Positions 41,505 through 50,736 of a stretch of 64,000 nucleotides of DNA are shown piece by piece. The notes beneath the pieces are model-generated. The model made no database searches, was not told where the DNA came from, and saw only the letters and a list, made by a program, of their open reading frames with translations. The translations under genes and the position numbers were made by a program. The stretch comes from Actinospica sp035712985 (GTDB lineage Bacteria; Actinomycetota; Actinomycetes; Streptomycetales; Catenulisporaceae), in assembly GCA_035712985.1 (NCBI GenBank), contig DASTAE010000255.1:51012-115011 (forward strand), read 5' to 3'. Each line of letters starts with the position of its first letter. The first letter of the stretch is position 1.

Positions 41505-44500
41505 ATGACCGGCACCGACGAGTTCGGCCACGAGCTCGACGCGCAGGGCTACGAGCCCGCGGCGCCGCAGGGCGGGGGAGCGGCGGGTCCGCTCGGCGCG
41601 CCGCGGTTGCGCGGTCCGCAGCCGGTCGGGCGGCCGATGCAGGGTCAGGTCCCGCTCCGTCCGCTCGCGCCGAACCCGGTCCAGGCGCCGATGCCGGCCG
41701 CCGCCGCGCCGCAGGGCGCGCCGTGGGTCGCCGGGCAGGGCGCCGCCGGCCACGGGTACGCGGAGGCCGCGTTCGGCCCCGGGCAGCACCCGAGCCCCGG
41801 GATGCCGGTCGAGATGGAGATCGACGCCACCGCCCCGCAGCCGCGGCTGGTGATGCCCGCGCCGGGTCCCGGCCACGACGCGCCGACCGCCGAGTTCTTC
41901 CCGCTCTACGACGCGGGTTCGCCGGAGGACTACGAGGTTCCGCCGGCCGTGCCCGCCCCGCAGCCGCAGGCCCAGCCCGCGCAGCAGCCCGTCCGGCCGA
42001 CGCTCGGGGTGCCGGCCCAGCAGCCGCGGCCCGGGTTCGCTCCGCAGGCCGGACCGGTTCCGCCGCAGCAGCCGGCCCCGTACGTCCAGCAGCTTCCGCA
42101 GGACCCTGAGGAGCCCGCCGGCTACCCCGAGCAGCCGGCCGCCGAAGGCCTGTCCGCCTCCGCGTCCTGGTCGGCCGCGCCGCCGCGCGCCGCGCAGGCC
42201 GTGCGCCCGGCCCAGCCGCAGCGGCCCGCGGTGCCCGCGCAGCCGATGCCCGCGCCGGAGCCGCTGCCCGAGCGCGGCGCCGCCCGCTCCGGCGTGCGCA
42301 ACACCGGAGGCGGGATCGCCGCGGCCGGGGCCGTGGCCGCCGGACGCGCCGCCGTCCGCCAGCAGCAGGCCGACGCCGCCGGGCAGACCGAGACCGACCC
42401 GCTCGGCTCCTCCGGCCAGCGCGCCGTCCCGGCGCAGGCCGTGCAGGTTCCGCAGGTCCCGCAGCAGGCCCCGTCCGTCTTCGACTCCTCCGCGCCGCGC
42501 CAGCCGCAGCCGCAGCCCCAGCAGTATCAGGACCCGCAGTCCCGGTCCGGCCAGCACGAGGTTCCGCAGGGTCCTGCGTCGCCCGGTTCGAGCGGGGTGC
42601 GCGACACGATGGCCCCGCCGCGCCGCCGCGTACCGGCCGCCGCGCCCGAGCCCGCGACGCCGGGCGGCCCCGACGACCTGAGCAGCGCGAACCTGCGCTC
42701 CGTCGCCCCGTCCGTGCCCGCCCCGCGCCGGGTGCCCGAGGACTCGGCCGGCGACCTCCCGCTGCCTCAGGCGCAGCAGCAGCCGGCGCCGCAGTCGGCG
42801 CCGCAGCCCACCGGCCGCTTCGCCGAGCAGGCCCAGGACAACGACGAGCTGGTGGTCCCCTGGGGCGCCGTGGCCCAGCCCGGCGAGCAGTCGCCGCGCG
42901 GCACCCGCCGCCGCGCCGAGACCGGCGTCGACGACGCGGTCCCCGAGCCCGTCCAGTTCGGCCGGCCCGTGCTGCTCGACCCCGAGCCCGGCGAGGAGGA
43001 GGACTTCGCCGAGCGCTCCGGCTCCTACGAGCCCGCCTTCGCCGAGCCCGAGCAGAACCCGGTCCAGCCCCCCGAGCCCGAGCAGCCCGAGCACGCGGCC
43101 GACGAGGACCCGCTCTCCGGCTCGGGCTCGCACGCCCGCCCCCAGCAGCCCCAGGTCCAGCCACAGCCCGCGCAGCAGCAGCCCGCGCCGCAGCAGCAGG
43201 AGCAGGAGCAGCCGCAGGTCCTCGCCCAGGTCCCGCTGCACGTCGAGCAGCCGCAGCCCGCGGCCCCGCAGCAGCCTGAGCCGCGCCGCCAGCCGAAGGC
43301 CCAGCCCCAGCCGGTCGCGCAGCCGCAGCCCCAGGTCGAGCAGCCGCAGCCCGCGGCCCAGCAGCCGGTCCAGCAGCAGCCCCAGGTCGAGCAGCCCCAG
43401 GTCGAGCAGCCCCGGCCCGCGGCGCAGCAGCAACCGCAGGCTCAGCCGCAGGTCCAGCAGCGGCCCCAGGCCCAGCAGCCCGAGCCCCGCCGCCAGCCCA
43501 AGGCCCAGCCGCAGCCCCAGTCCGCGCCCGTCCAGCAGCCGGTCCAGCAGCAGGCCCAGGCTCCCGAGCCCGTCGAGCCCCCGGTCGCGCAGCCCGCCAA
43601 GCCCGCCAGGAAGACCCCCGCGCCCGCCGCGCCCGCCGCGCCCGCCGCGGCCGTCGAGGCGGATCGGGCGCCCGGGTACGCCGAGGCCGAGATGGAGGCC
43701 GTGTACCGGGTCATCCACGAGCGGCGCGACATCCGCAACGACTTCCTGCCCGACGAGCTGCCCGTCGAGGTGCTCACCCGGATCCTGGAGGCCGCGCACA
43801 CCGCGCCGTCCGTCGGCTTCTCGCAGCCCTGGGACTTCCTGGTGCTGCGCGACGAGGACCGGCGCCGCGCCGTGCACGACCTCGCGGCCCGCCAGCGCAA
43901 GGCCTACGCCGCCTCGCTGCCCAAGGCGCGGGCGAAGGCCTTCGCGGCGCTCAAGATCGAGGCGATCCTCGAAACCCCGGTCAACATCGTCGTGACCTGC
44001 GACCCGACCCGCGGCGGGCGGCACACGCTCGGCCGGTACACGCAGCCGATGATGGCGCCGTTCTCCACCTGCCTGGCCGTCGAGAACCTGTGGCTCGCCG
44101 CGCGCGCCGAGGGGCTCGGCGTCGGCTGGGTGTCCTTCTTCGACGAGCGCGAGCTCGCCGAGACCCTCGGGCTGCCCGAGCACCTGCAGATCGTCGCGTA
44201 CCTGTGCGTCGGCTACGTCAAGCGCTTCCCGGAGGAGCCCGAGCTGGCCGGGGCCGGCTGGGCGCGTCGCAGGCCCCTGTCGTGGGCGGTGCACGAGGAG
44301 GACTACGGCCGCCGCGGCATGCCCGGCGCCGAGCCGGTCTCGCTGCTCGACGCCACCGTGGACGCGGTGCGCGGGCTCGACGAGGACGCCGCGGCCGCCG
44401 CGCGCGAGCGGCAGGGCCGGATGACCAAGCCGCCGGGCTCGCTCGGCCAGCTCGAGCACGTGGCCGAGCAGCTCGCCGGCCTGTCCGGCGAGTGCCCGCC

Positions 44501-45431
44501 GCCGCTGCCCGAGCCGGCCGCGCTCGCGGTGTTCGCCGCGGACCACGGCGTGCACGCCCAGGGCGTCACCCCCTGGCCGCAGGAGGTCACCGCGCAGATG
44601 GTGTCCAACTTCCTGTCCGGCGGCGCGGTGGTCAACGCCTTCGCCAAGCAGGTCGGCGCCGAGGTGTGCGTCGTGGACGTGGGCGTCAACGCCAACCTGG
44701 GCAACGCCTCGGGACTGGTGCCGCGCAAGGTCCGCTTCGGCACCGCCGACATGACGCAGGGCCCCGCGATGAGCCGCGAGGAGGCGATGGCCGCCATAGA
44801 GGCGGGCATCGAGACCGCGCGCGACCTGGTCGCCGCGGGCAACCGCTGCCTGCTGACCGGCGACATGGGCATCGCGAACACGACCGCGTCGGCCGCGCTG
44901 ATCGCCGCGTTCACCGGGGCCTCCCCGGCGCAGGTGACCGGCTACGGCACCGGGATCGACGAGCAGACCTACGCGCACAAGGTGGAGATCGTGCGCCGCG
45001 CGCTCGAGCTGCACCGGCCCGACCCGCAGGACCCGATCGGCGTGCTGGCGGCCTTCGGCGGCCTGGAGCACGCGGCGTTGGCCGGGTTCATCCTCGGCGG
45101 CGCTGCGCTGCGCATCCCGGTCGTGCTGGACGGCGTGATCGCCGGGGCCGCGGCCCTGGTCGCGCAGGCCATCGCGCCCGAGGTGACGGTCGCGTGCGTG
45201 GCCGGGCACCGCAGCGCCGAGCCTGGCCACGCCCTCGCCCTGGAGGCGCTCGGCGTCAACCCGCTGATCGATCTGGAGCTGCGCCTCGGCGAGGGCTCCG
45301 GCGCGGTCCTGGCGCTGCCGCTGGTGGCCGCCGCGGTCCGGGCGCTGCGCGAGGTCGCCACCTTCGACGCGGCCGGGGTCGCGGACGCCAGCGCCGAGGC
45401 GGTCGCCGTGCCGCCGCGTGGCCGCGAGTGA
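41505..45431 (+). CDS. bluB-cobT: BluB-CobT fusion with about 720-residue disordered Pro/Gln-rich N-terminus
   Basis: A 1308-residue protein. Residues 1-720 are Pro/Gln/Ala/Glu-rich, without predicted fold, with many PQ, QQP and VEQPQ repeats. Residues about 722-940 are BluB, the flavin enzyme that makes the lower ligand 5,6-dimethylbenzimidazole (RRDIRNDFLPDELP, AAHTAPSVGFSQPWDF, LGVGWVSFFDE). Residues about 945-1295 are CobT, which makes alpha-ribazole phosphate (MTKPPGSLGQLE, FAADHGVHAQGVTPWPQEVT, TGDMGIANTT, catalytic Glu1263 in RLGEGSGAV). The ATG at 41505 has GAGGAGG. Fusion would channel DMB between two consecutive steps. The N-terminal extension is not explained by either reaction. 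Confidence 0.92.
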   Translation: MTGTDEFGHELDAQGYEPAAPQGGGAAGPLGAPRLRGPQPVGRPMQGQVPLRPLAPNPVQAPMPAAAAPQGAPWVAGQGAAGHGYAEAAFGPGQHPSPGMPVEMEIDATAPQPRLVMPAPGPGHDAPTAEFFPLYDAGSPEDYEVPPAVPAPQPQAQPAQQPVRPTLGVPAQQPRPGFAPQAGPVPPQQPAPYVQQLPQDPEEPAGYPEQPAAEGLSASASWSAAPPRAAQAVRPAQPQRPAVPAQPMPAPEPLPERGAARSGVRNTGGGIAAAGAVAAGRAAVRQQQADAAGQTETDPLGSSGQRAVPAQAVQVPQVPQQAPSVFDSSAPRQPQPQPQQYQDPQSRSGQHEVPQGPASPGSSGVRDTMAPPRRRVPAAAPEPATPGGPDDLSSANLRSVAPSVPAPRRVPEDSAGDLPLPQAQQQPAPQSAPQPTGRFAEQAQDNDELVVPWGAVAQPGEQSPRGTRRRAETGVDDAVPEPVQFGRPVLLDPEPGEEEDFAERSGSYEPAFAEPEQNPVQPPEPEQPEHAADEDPLSGSGSHARPQQPQVQPQPAQQQPAPQQQEQEQPQVLAQVPLHVEQPQPAAPQQPEPRRQPKAQPQPVAQPQPQVEQPQPAAQQPVQQQPQVEQPQVEQPRPAAQQQPQAQPQVQQRPQAQQPEPRRQPKAQPQPQSAPVQQPVQQQAQAPEPVEPPVAQPAKPARKTPAPAAPAAPAAAVEADRAPGYAEAEMEAVYRVIHERRDIRNDFLPDELPVEVLTRILEAAHTAPSVGFSQPWDFLVLRDEDRRRAVHDLAARQRKAYAASLPKARAKAFAALKIEAILETPVNIVVTCDPTRGGRHTLGRYTQPMMAPFSTCLAVENLWLAARAEGLGVGWVSFFDERELAETLGLPEHLQIVAYLCVGYVKRFPEEPELAGAGWARRRPLSWAVHEEDYGRRGMPGAEPVSLLDATVDAVRGLDEDAAAAARERQGRMTKPPGSLGQLEHVAEQLAGLSGECPPPLPEPAALAVFAADHGVHAQGVTPWPQEVTAQMVSNFLSGGAVVNAFAKQVGAEVCVVDVGVNANLGNASGLVPRKVRFGTADMTQGPAMSREEAMAAIEAGIETARDLVAAGNRCLLTGDMGIANTTASAALIAAFTGASPAQVTGYGTGIDEQTYAHKVEIVRRALELHRPDPQDPIGVLAAFGGLEHAALAGFILGGAALRIPVVLDGVIAGAAALVAQAIAPEVTVACVAGHRSAEPGHALALEALGVNPLIDLELRLGEGSGAVLALPLVAAAVRALREVATFDAAGVADASAEAVAVPPRGRE

Positions 45432-45489
45432 TCATCGCTGAGTATGCTCGACGTGTCCTAGGACGTCAGGCGTGAAAGAGGCACCCGTG

Positions 45490-46710
45490 ATGAGCACCGC
45501 CGAGTCCCCCTCCGAGGCCTACCCGCTCGGTCTGCGGCTGTCCGGAAGGCGCGTGGTGGTCGTCGGCGGCGGCGCCGTCGCCACCCGGCGGGTGGCCGGG
45601 CTGCTGCGCGCCGGGGCCCGGGTGCTGGTCGTCTCGCCGCGGGTGACCGCGGCCCTCGAGGGCTACATAACCGCCGGGCACGTGGACTGGTCCGAGCGCG
45701 GCTACCAGCCCGGAGACCTCGCCGACGCCTGGTACGCCGTGGCCGCCACCGACGACCCCGCGGTGAACCAGGCCGTGGCCGCCGAGGCCGAGCGGGCGCG
45801 GGTGTTCTGCTCGCGGGCCGACGACGCGGCCGCCTCCACCGCGTGGACCCCGGCCGTCGGGTCGCACGCGGGCGTCACCGTCTCCGTCCTCGGCGCCGAC
45901 AGCGCCGATCCGCGCCGGTCCAGCGCCGTGCGCGACGCCGTCGTCGAGGGCCTGCGCGAGGGGACCCTCGCCGCGCCCCGCTTCCGCGGCCGAGCCCCCG
46001 GCGTCGCGCTGGTCGGCGGCGGTCCCGGCGACCCCGACCTGATCACCGTGCGCGGGCGCCGGCTGCTCGCCGAGGCCGACGTCGTGGTGGCGGACCGGCT
46101 CGCCCCGCTCGGCCTGCTGGACGAACTGCCCGCCGACGTCGAGATCGTGGACGCGTCGAAGATCCCTTACGGCCGCTCGATGCCGCAGGAGGAGATCAAC
46201 CGGATCCTGGTCGAGCGGGCGAAGGCCGGGAAGTTCGTGGTGCGCCTCAAGGGCGGCGACCCCTTCGTCTTCGGCCGCGGCCACGAGGAGATCATCGCCT
46301 GCGCCGAGGCCGGCGTCCCGGTCAGCGTCGTGCCGGGGCTGACCAGCGCCGTATCAGTGCCCGGACTCGCCGGGGTCCCGGTCACCCATCGGGGCGTGGC
46401 GCACGAGTTCACCGTCGTGTCCGGCCACGTGGCCCCCGACCACCCCAAGTCGCTCGTCGACTGGGAGGCGCTCGCCCGGCTGCGCGGCACGCTGGTGCTG
46501 CTGATGGCCGTCGAGCGGCTCGGCCCGATCGGCGAGGCGCTGCTGAAGGCGGGCAAGGACCCGCAGACCCCTGTCGTGGTCGTCCAGGACGGCTCGCGCC
46601 CCGGGGAGAAGGTCCTGCGCACCCGGCTCGAGGCGATGGCCGCGGAGGTCGCGGCCGCCGGGATCGCGCCGCCGGCGATCGTCGTCATCGGCCCGGTCGC
46701 GGCGCTCTGA
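45490..46710 (+). CDS. cysG: Siroheme synthase-type protein: precorrin-2 dehydrogenase plus uroporphyrinogen-III C-methyltransferase
   Basis: A 406-residue bifunctional protein. The N-terminal Rossmann domain (about residues 15-140; VVVVGGGAVATRRVAGLL) is a precorrin-2 dehydrogenase-like unit. The C-terminal domain (about residues 165-406; ALVGGGPGDPDLITVRG, VRLKGGDPFVFGRGHEE, VPGLTSAVSVPGLAGVPVTHR) is SUMT/CobA, which makes precorrin-2, the entry compound of the pathway. ATG at 45490 chosen from AAAGAGG 8 nt upstream; GTGs at 45487 and 45472 are alternatives. Confidence 0.92.
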   Translation: MSTAESPSEAYPLGLRLSGRRVVVVGGGAVATRRVAGLLRAGARVLVVSPRVTAALEGYITAGHVDWSERGYQPGDLADAWYAVAATDDPAVNQAVAAEAERARVFCSRADDAAASTAWTPAVGSHAGVTVSVLGADSADPRRSSAVRDAVVEGLREGTLAAPRFRGRAPGVALVGGGPGDPDLITVRGRRLLAEADVVVADRLAPLGLLDELPADVEIVDASKIPYGRSMPQEEINRILVERAKAGKFVVRLKGGDPFVFGRGHEEIIACAEAGVPVSVVPGLTSAVSVPGLAGVPVTHRGVAHEFTVVSGHVAPDHPKSLVDWEALARLRGTLVLLMAVERLGPIGEALLKAGKDPQTPVVVVQDGSRPGEKVLRTRLEAMAAEVAAAGIAPPAIVVIGPVAAL

Positions 46711-47028
46711 ACCGATCCGGCCGACGGCCCGTCATCTCGGGTCGGCCGGGATTTTCCGACGCGGCTGTCGGCGGTTCGCCGCCGCATCCCCGTTGCGGGC
46801 AGCGGCTTTAAAAGAAATTTGCCGAAGCCGGATACGCGGCGTGGTCGGCCGGTTCCGTCGCGCGCAGTCCCAGCTCACTGACACCGCCGTGACGCTCCGT
46901 CGATGCGGGCCCTGCGACCGGCCGACCGTACGGGGGAGACAAGGGCCCCCGCGATTCGCTACTGTTCCAACCGTTCGAGATCCCATGGTCAGATCATCGT
47001 GCCGCATTCGTTCGAGGTGGAGGCGTCA
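46711..47028 (+). promoter_or_regulatory. Gene-free spacer with conservon A promoter
   Basis: 318 bases without a gene. A small GGCGG-TTCG-CCGCC hairpin (46770-46783) and an AT-rich patch (TTTAAAAGAAATTT, near 46806-46819) follow the cysG stop and may end the cob transcript. A TACTGT (46960-46965) with GAGACA 18 bp upstream is a plausible promoter for the sensor kinase, with a leader of about 57 nt. Confidence 0.4.
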
Positions 47029-49791
47029 GTGGCCGTGCGCGCGGGGAGCGGAGCGGGCCGAGCCGCGCGGTCGGGTGTCGGCCGTCTCGACTCCATGCCT
47101 TTGCGCCGCAAGCTGGACATCCTGGTGGCGACGCCGCTGGTGATCATCCTGCTGCTGATCGCGCCGGTCTCGTACGGGTTCTTCCACACCGCGAGCCAGT
47201 GGAACACCGCGGCCGTCCAGATGAGTCAGGCCGAGCAGGTCAACCTGCTGATCAACGCGCTGGAGATCGAGCAGACCGTCGCGGTCGGCCTGCAGGGCGA
47301 CTCCGCCCTCGCCGACGCGCCCTCCGAGGACTCGGTCAGAACCCTCAAGGCCTACGCCGCGAGCACCGACCAGGCGCTGGCCGCGGTGCGCCACGACCTG
47401 AAGCCCGCCACCTCCACCGCGCTCGGCCAGGCGATCGCCGAGGTGGTCTGGGAGACCCAGGGCATCAGCGGCGCGCGGGCCACCGCGATGCAGCCCGCCG
47501 CGGACAAGAGCGCCGCCGTGGAGACCGGCTACGGCACGGCGATCCAGGAGCTCTACAACGCCCTCGACATGGACGTGCTCGCCGAGAACGGCGGCGCCGC
47601 GGCCTTCGACGTGGGCGAGCTCGGCTCCCTGTTCGACGCCGACGTGCGCGAGCACAACCGCGAGATCGACCTGCTGGCCATGACCAACCAGGCCGACCTG
47701 GACCGCACGGCCGGCGGCGACACCCTGGACTGGCCCGACCTGTCCGCCGTCGAGCGGGACTACGGCGTCAGCCTGAACGAGGCCGAGCGGTTCGAGGGCG
47801 TGGCCAGCCCGGTCGACACCAACCGCTTCCAGGCCGCGGTCGCCTCGATCGCGCAGTCCTACGTCGACTCCGAGCAGCAGAACGTCGAGGAGCAGCTCTC
47901 CAGCCAGAACCCGGCCGCCGCGGTGGACGAGGTGCTGCTCGCCGACCAGCTCAACATGCCGGACCTGGTCGGCTCGAACGCCTCGGTCGGCCTGCTGCAG
48001 GCCTCGGTGCAGTCCATGCAGAACCGCTACACGATGGAGCAGCAGGTCTCCGCCGACGTGGTCGCGGCCGCGCAGCGCGAGGCGAAGATCCAGTCCTGGT
48101 ACGCGCTCGGCCTGGTCGCCGCCGCCGTCCTGGTGCTGATCATCCTGATCGTGCTCGAGTACCGGGTGCGCCGCTCGGTGGTCAACCCGATGCTCCAGCT
48201 CACCGAGGCCGCCACCAAGATCGCCGAGGTGACCCGCGCCGACCTGGAGCGGGTCGCGGACGAGGACGACCCCGGGGACCCGCAGGCCGTGCCGGTCTTC
48301 GAGAAGGTCCCGGTCTTCACCAGCGACGAGGTCGGCAAGCTCGCCGAGGCCTTCAACTGGGTGCAGGACAGCGCGGTGCGCGTGCTCGAGCGGCAGATGG
48401 CCGTGCGCCGCAACACCGCGGAGATGTTCGGCAACGTCGGCCGCCGCATCCACAACCTGACCGGACGCCAGCTCGCCCTGATCGACGCGGCCGAGCGCGA
48501 GGAGACCGACCCCTCGGTCCTCGAGCGGCTCTACCGGATCGACCACATCGCGGTGCGCCTGCAGCGTGGCGCGGACAGCCTGATGCTGCTGTCCGGGGAG
48601 ACCGAGCCGGCCCTGACCGACGACCCGCTGCGCCTGACGGACGTGGTCCGCAGCGCCGTCGGCCGCGTCGAGGGCTACCAGCGCGTCGTGCTCTCGGCCG
48701 AGGGCGACGTCACGGTCGCGCCCGCCGCGGTCGGCGACCTGACCCTGATCGTGGCCGAGCTCGTCGAGAACGCGGTGTCCTTCTCGCCGCAGACCTCGTC
48801 GGTGGACATATCCGTGCGCCCGACCATCGAGGGCGCCTACATCGAGATCGTGGACCACGGCGTCGGCATGACGACCGCGCGGCTGGCCGAGGAGAACGCC
48901 CGCCTGGTGCGGCGCGAGCGCCTCGACCTGGCGCCGACGAAGGTGCTCGGCCTGTTCGTGGTCGGCCGGCTGGCCCGCCGCTCCGGGATCGCGGTCCGGC
49001 TGACCGCCACCTCCGGCGGCGGCGTGACGGTCCGGCTGGACATCGGCTCCAACCTGCTGTTCGACGCGCCGCAGCCGCCCGCCCGGCGGCGCGGCCCGGC
49101 GCAGGCCTCGCGCACCGTGCGGCCCGGCAGGCCCGCGGCGCTGCCCGAGCAGCGCGCCACCGTCGCCGAGCCGACCGCCCCGCCGCGCCAGGCCCCGCAG
49201 CAGCCGCAGCCCACGGAGTTCATCTCCCCGCCGGGCGCCGACCCGCTGCCGGTGCGCCGCCGCTCCAAGCTGCCGGAGCCCGAGCCGGCCCCGACGCCGG
49301 AACCGCTCGTCGAGGACGCGCCGCCCGCGCACGCCAACGGGGCGCACACCAACGGCGACGCGGTCCCCGCCCCGGCGGCGCTCCCGCCGACCTCGGCGGA
49401 CCTGGCCCGCAGGATCAGGGCCGCCGCGGCCGCCGCGCCGCCCGCGGCCCCGCCCGAGCCGACGGCCCTTCAGGCCCTGACCGCGCCGCTGCTGCCGCGC
49501 CGCCGCTCCGCCCCCGACGCGGAGTCGACGGACCCGGCGGCGCCCGCGGGCGACTCGGCCGCGACCGAGCCGAGCCCGCTGCCGCGGCGGGCCAGGAACC
49601 GCTCGGCCGTCCGCGAGTCCGCACCCTCGGTGCCGGCCGCCCTGGCCGACGCCCAGCTTCTCGACGCCGAGGCCGCCCGCGCGGCCGTGGAGGAATTCGA
49701 GGCCGGGGTCGAGGAGGCGCTGCGAGCCAGCGGCACGCAGGAACTCCCGATCATCCGCGCCAGTGACGAACCGGAAGGAATAAGGCCGTGA
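47029..49791 (+). CDS. Conservon sensor histidine kinase-like protein (CvnA type), conservon A
   Basis: A 920-residue membrane protein: TM1 about residues 30-52, a 300-residue extracytoplasmic domain of the nitrate/nitrite-sensor (NIT) type, TM2 about 358-378, HAMP, a HisKA-like region (LYRIDHIAVRLQR), and an HATPase domain (LIVAELVENAVSFSP near residue 572; DHGVGM; VLGLFVVGRLARR). The last 230 residues are Pro/Ala-rich and disordered. GTG at 47029 with GGAGG 5 nt upstream. In conservons this protein is thought to act on the GTPase module encoded behind it, not through a response regulator. Confidence 0.9.
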   Translation: MAVRAGSGAGRAARSGVGRLDSMPLRRKLDILVATPLVIILLLIAPVSYGFFHTASQWNTAAVQMSQAEQVNLLINALEIEQTVAVGLQGDSALADAPSEDSVRTLKAYAASTDQALAAVRHDLKPATSTALGQAIAEVVWETQGISGARATAMQPAADKSAAVETGYGTAIQELYNALDMDVLAENGGAAAFDVGELGSLFDADVREHNREIDLLAMTNQADLDRTAGGDTLDWPDLSAVERDYGVSLNEAERFEGVASPVDTNRFQAAVASIAQSYVDSEQQNVEEQLSSQNPAAAVDEVLLADQLNMPDLVGSNASVGLLQASVQSMQNRYTMEQQVSADVVAAAQREAKIQSWYALGLVAAAVLVLIILIVLEYRVRRSVVNPMLQLTEAATKIAEVTRADLERVADEDDPGDPQAVPVFEKVPVFTSDEVGKLAEAFNWVQDSAVRVLERQMAVRRNTAEMFGNVGRRIHNLTGRQLALIDAAEREETDPSVLERLYRIDHIAVRLQRGADSLMLLSGETEPALTDDPLRLTDVVRSAVGRVEGYQRVVLSAEGDVTVAPAAVGDLTLIVAELVENAVSFSPQTSSVDISVRPTIEGAYIEIVDHGVGMTTARLAEENARLVRRERLDLAPTKVLGLFVVGRLARRSGIAVRLTATSGGGVTVRLDIGSNLLFDAPQPPARRRGPAQASRTVRPGRPAALPEQRATVAEPTAPPRQAPQQPQPTEFISPPGADPLPVRRRSKLPEPEPAPTPEPLVEDAPPAHANGAHTNGDAVPAPAALPPTSADLARRIRAAAAAAPPAAPPEPTALQALTAPLLPRRRSAPDAESTDPAAPAGDSAATEPSPLPRRARNRSAVRESAPSVPAALADAQLLDAEAARAAVEEFEAGVEEALRASGTQELPIIRASDEPEGIRP

Positions 49792-50258
49792 TGAGCCCCA
49801 GCCAGACGCCCGATGCCAGCACGAAGGACCTGCGCACCGCCGCGGCCGAGTTCACCTGGCTGGTCACGCGGTTCGCCACCGACACCGCCGGGGTCGCGGA
49901 CGCGATCGCGGTCTCCTCGGACGGCCTGCTGATCGCGGTCTCGCGGCCCGAGGACCGCGCCTCCTCCGAGCGCCTCGCCGCGATCGTCTCCGGCCTGACC
50001 AGCCTCGCGGCCGGCGCCGCCGGGCACTACGGGCTCGGGCCGCTGCGCAAGGTCATCATCGACATGGAGGACGGGCACCTGCTCGTCTCCTCCATCGGCA
50101 GCGGCTGCGTGCTCGGCGTGGTCACCGCGAAGGACGCCAAGCTCGGCAACGTCGCGTACGAGATGACCCTGTTCGGCAACCGGGTCGGCGCGGTGCTCAA
50201 CCCGCAGCTGATCATGGAGCTGAAGAACTCGGTGACCGCCGCCGGAGTGGCGACGTGA
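49788..50258 (+). CDS. Roadblock/LC7 domain protein (CvnB type), conservon A
   Basis: A 156-residue protein with the Roadblock/LC7 fold (about residues 18-130; ADAIAVSSDGLLIAVSRPED, AIVSGLTSLAAGAAGHYG, VIIDMEDGHLLVSSIG). Bacterial Roadblock proteins regulate small GTPases. The GTG start overlaps the kinase stop (GTGA) with an ATG directly after it; its own stop overlaps the DUF742 start. Confidence 0.92.
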   Translation: MMSPSQTPDASTKDLRTAAAEFTWLVTRFATDTAGVADAIAVSSDGLLIAVSRPEDRASSERLAAIVSGLTSLAAGAAGHYGLGPLRKVIIDMEDGHLLVSSIGSGCVLGVVTAKDAKLGNVAYEMTLFGNRVGAVLNPQLIMELKNSVTAAGVAT

Positions 50259-50656
50259 GCCGGGACACGGGGGAGCGCAGGCCGCCTGGGAAGGGGACCC
50301 AGCCCGGCGTGGTACGGCCGTTCCTGCTCACCGAGGGTCGGGTCGTGGCCCCCGGGGCGGAGCTGCCGATGGAGACGCAGGTGGTCGCGACCACGGAGGG
50401 GCTGCACCAGCTGGGGGCGCTGGCCTTCGAGCGCCGCGCGATCGTCGAGGCCTGCGGCACCCCGCAGTCCCTCGCCGAGCTCGCGGTGCGACTCGGCCTG
50501 CATCTGAACGTGGTCCGGGTGCTCGCGGGGGACCTGCGGGCCGGGCGGTTCCTCACGGTGCACGAGCCGCGGGCCGCCATCAACACCGACGTCGACGTCC
50601 TGCGAAGGGTCATCAATGGGCTACGAGCCATACCCACCGCCGCAGGGCGCGCCTGA
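50255..50656 (+). CDS. DUF742 protein (CvnC type), conservon A
   Basis: A 133-residue winged-helix-like DUF742 protein: VVRPFLLTEGRV at the start, LAFERRAIVEACGTPQSLAELAVRLGLHLNVVRVLAGDL as the HTH region, and DVDVLRRVINGLRAI at the end. Always found third in conservons. The gene ends about 80 nt before the GTPase ATG, in contrast with the overlaps elsewhere in the operon; a 37-codon frame starting at 50616 fills that gap. Confidence 0.9.
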   Translation: MSRDTGERRPPGKGTQPGVVRPFLLTEGRVVAPGAELPMETQVVATTEGLHQLGALAFERRAIVEACGTPQSLAELAVRLGLHLNVVRVLAGDLRAGRFLTVHEPRAAINTDVDVLRRVINGLRAIPTAAGRA

Positions 50657-50736
50657 GATGCGCGCCCACCTCACCGGCGTCCGGCTCAACCCCGGCGCCC
50701 CCCACCGCAGCCGTCCCGAGCAAGCATAGGTTCGAC

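Noticed and set aside
41421..45230. Minus-strand open frame of over 1200 codons opposite the BluB-CobT gene
   Set aside because: It is a shadow of the real gene: its composition (Gly/Leu/Arg-rich, no motifs) is what the reverse strand of a Pro/Gln-rich GC-rich frame gives, whereas the plus frame has a strong ribosome binding site and two clear enzymes.
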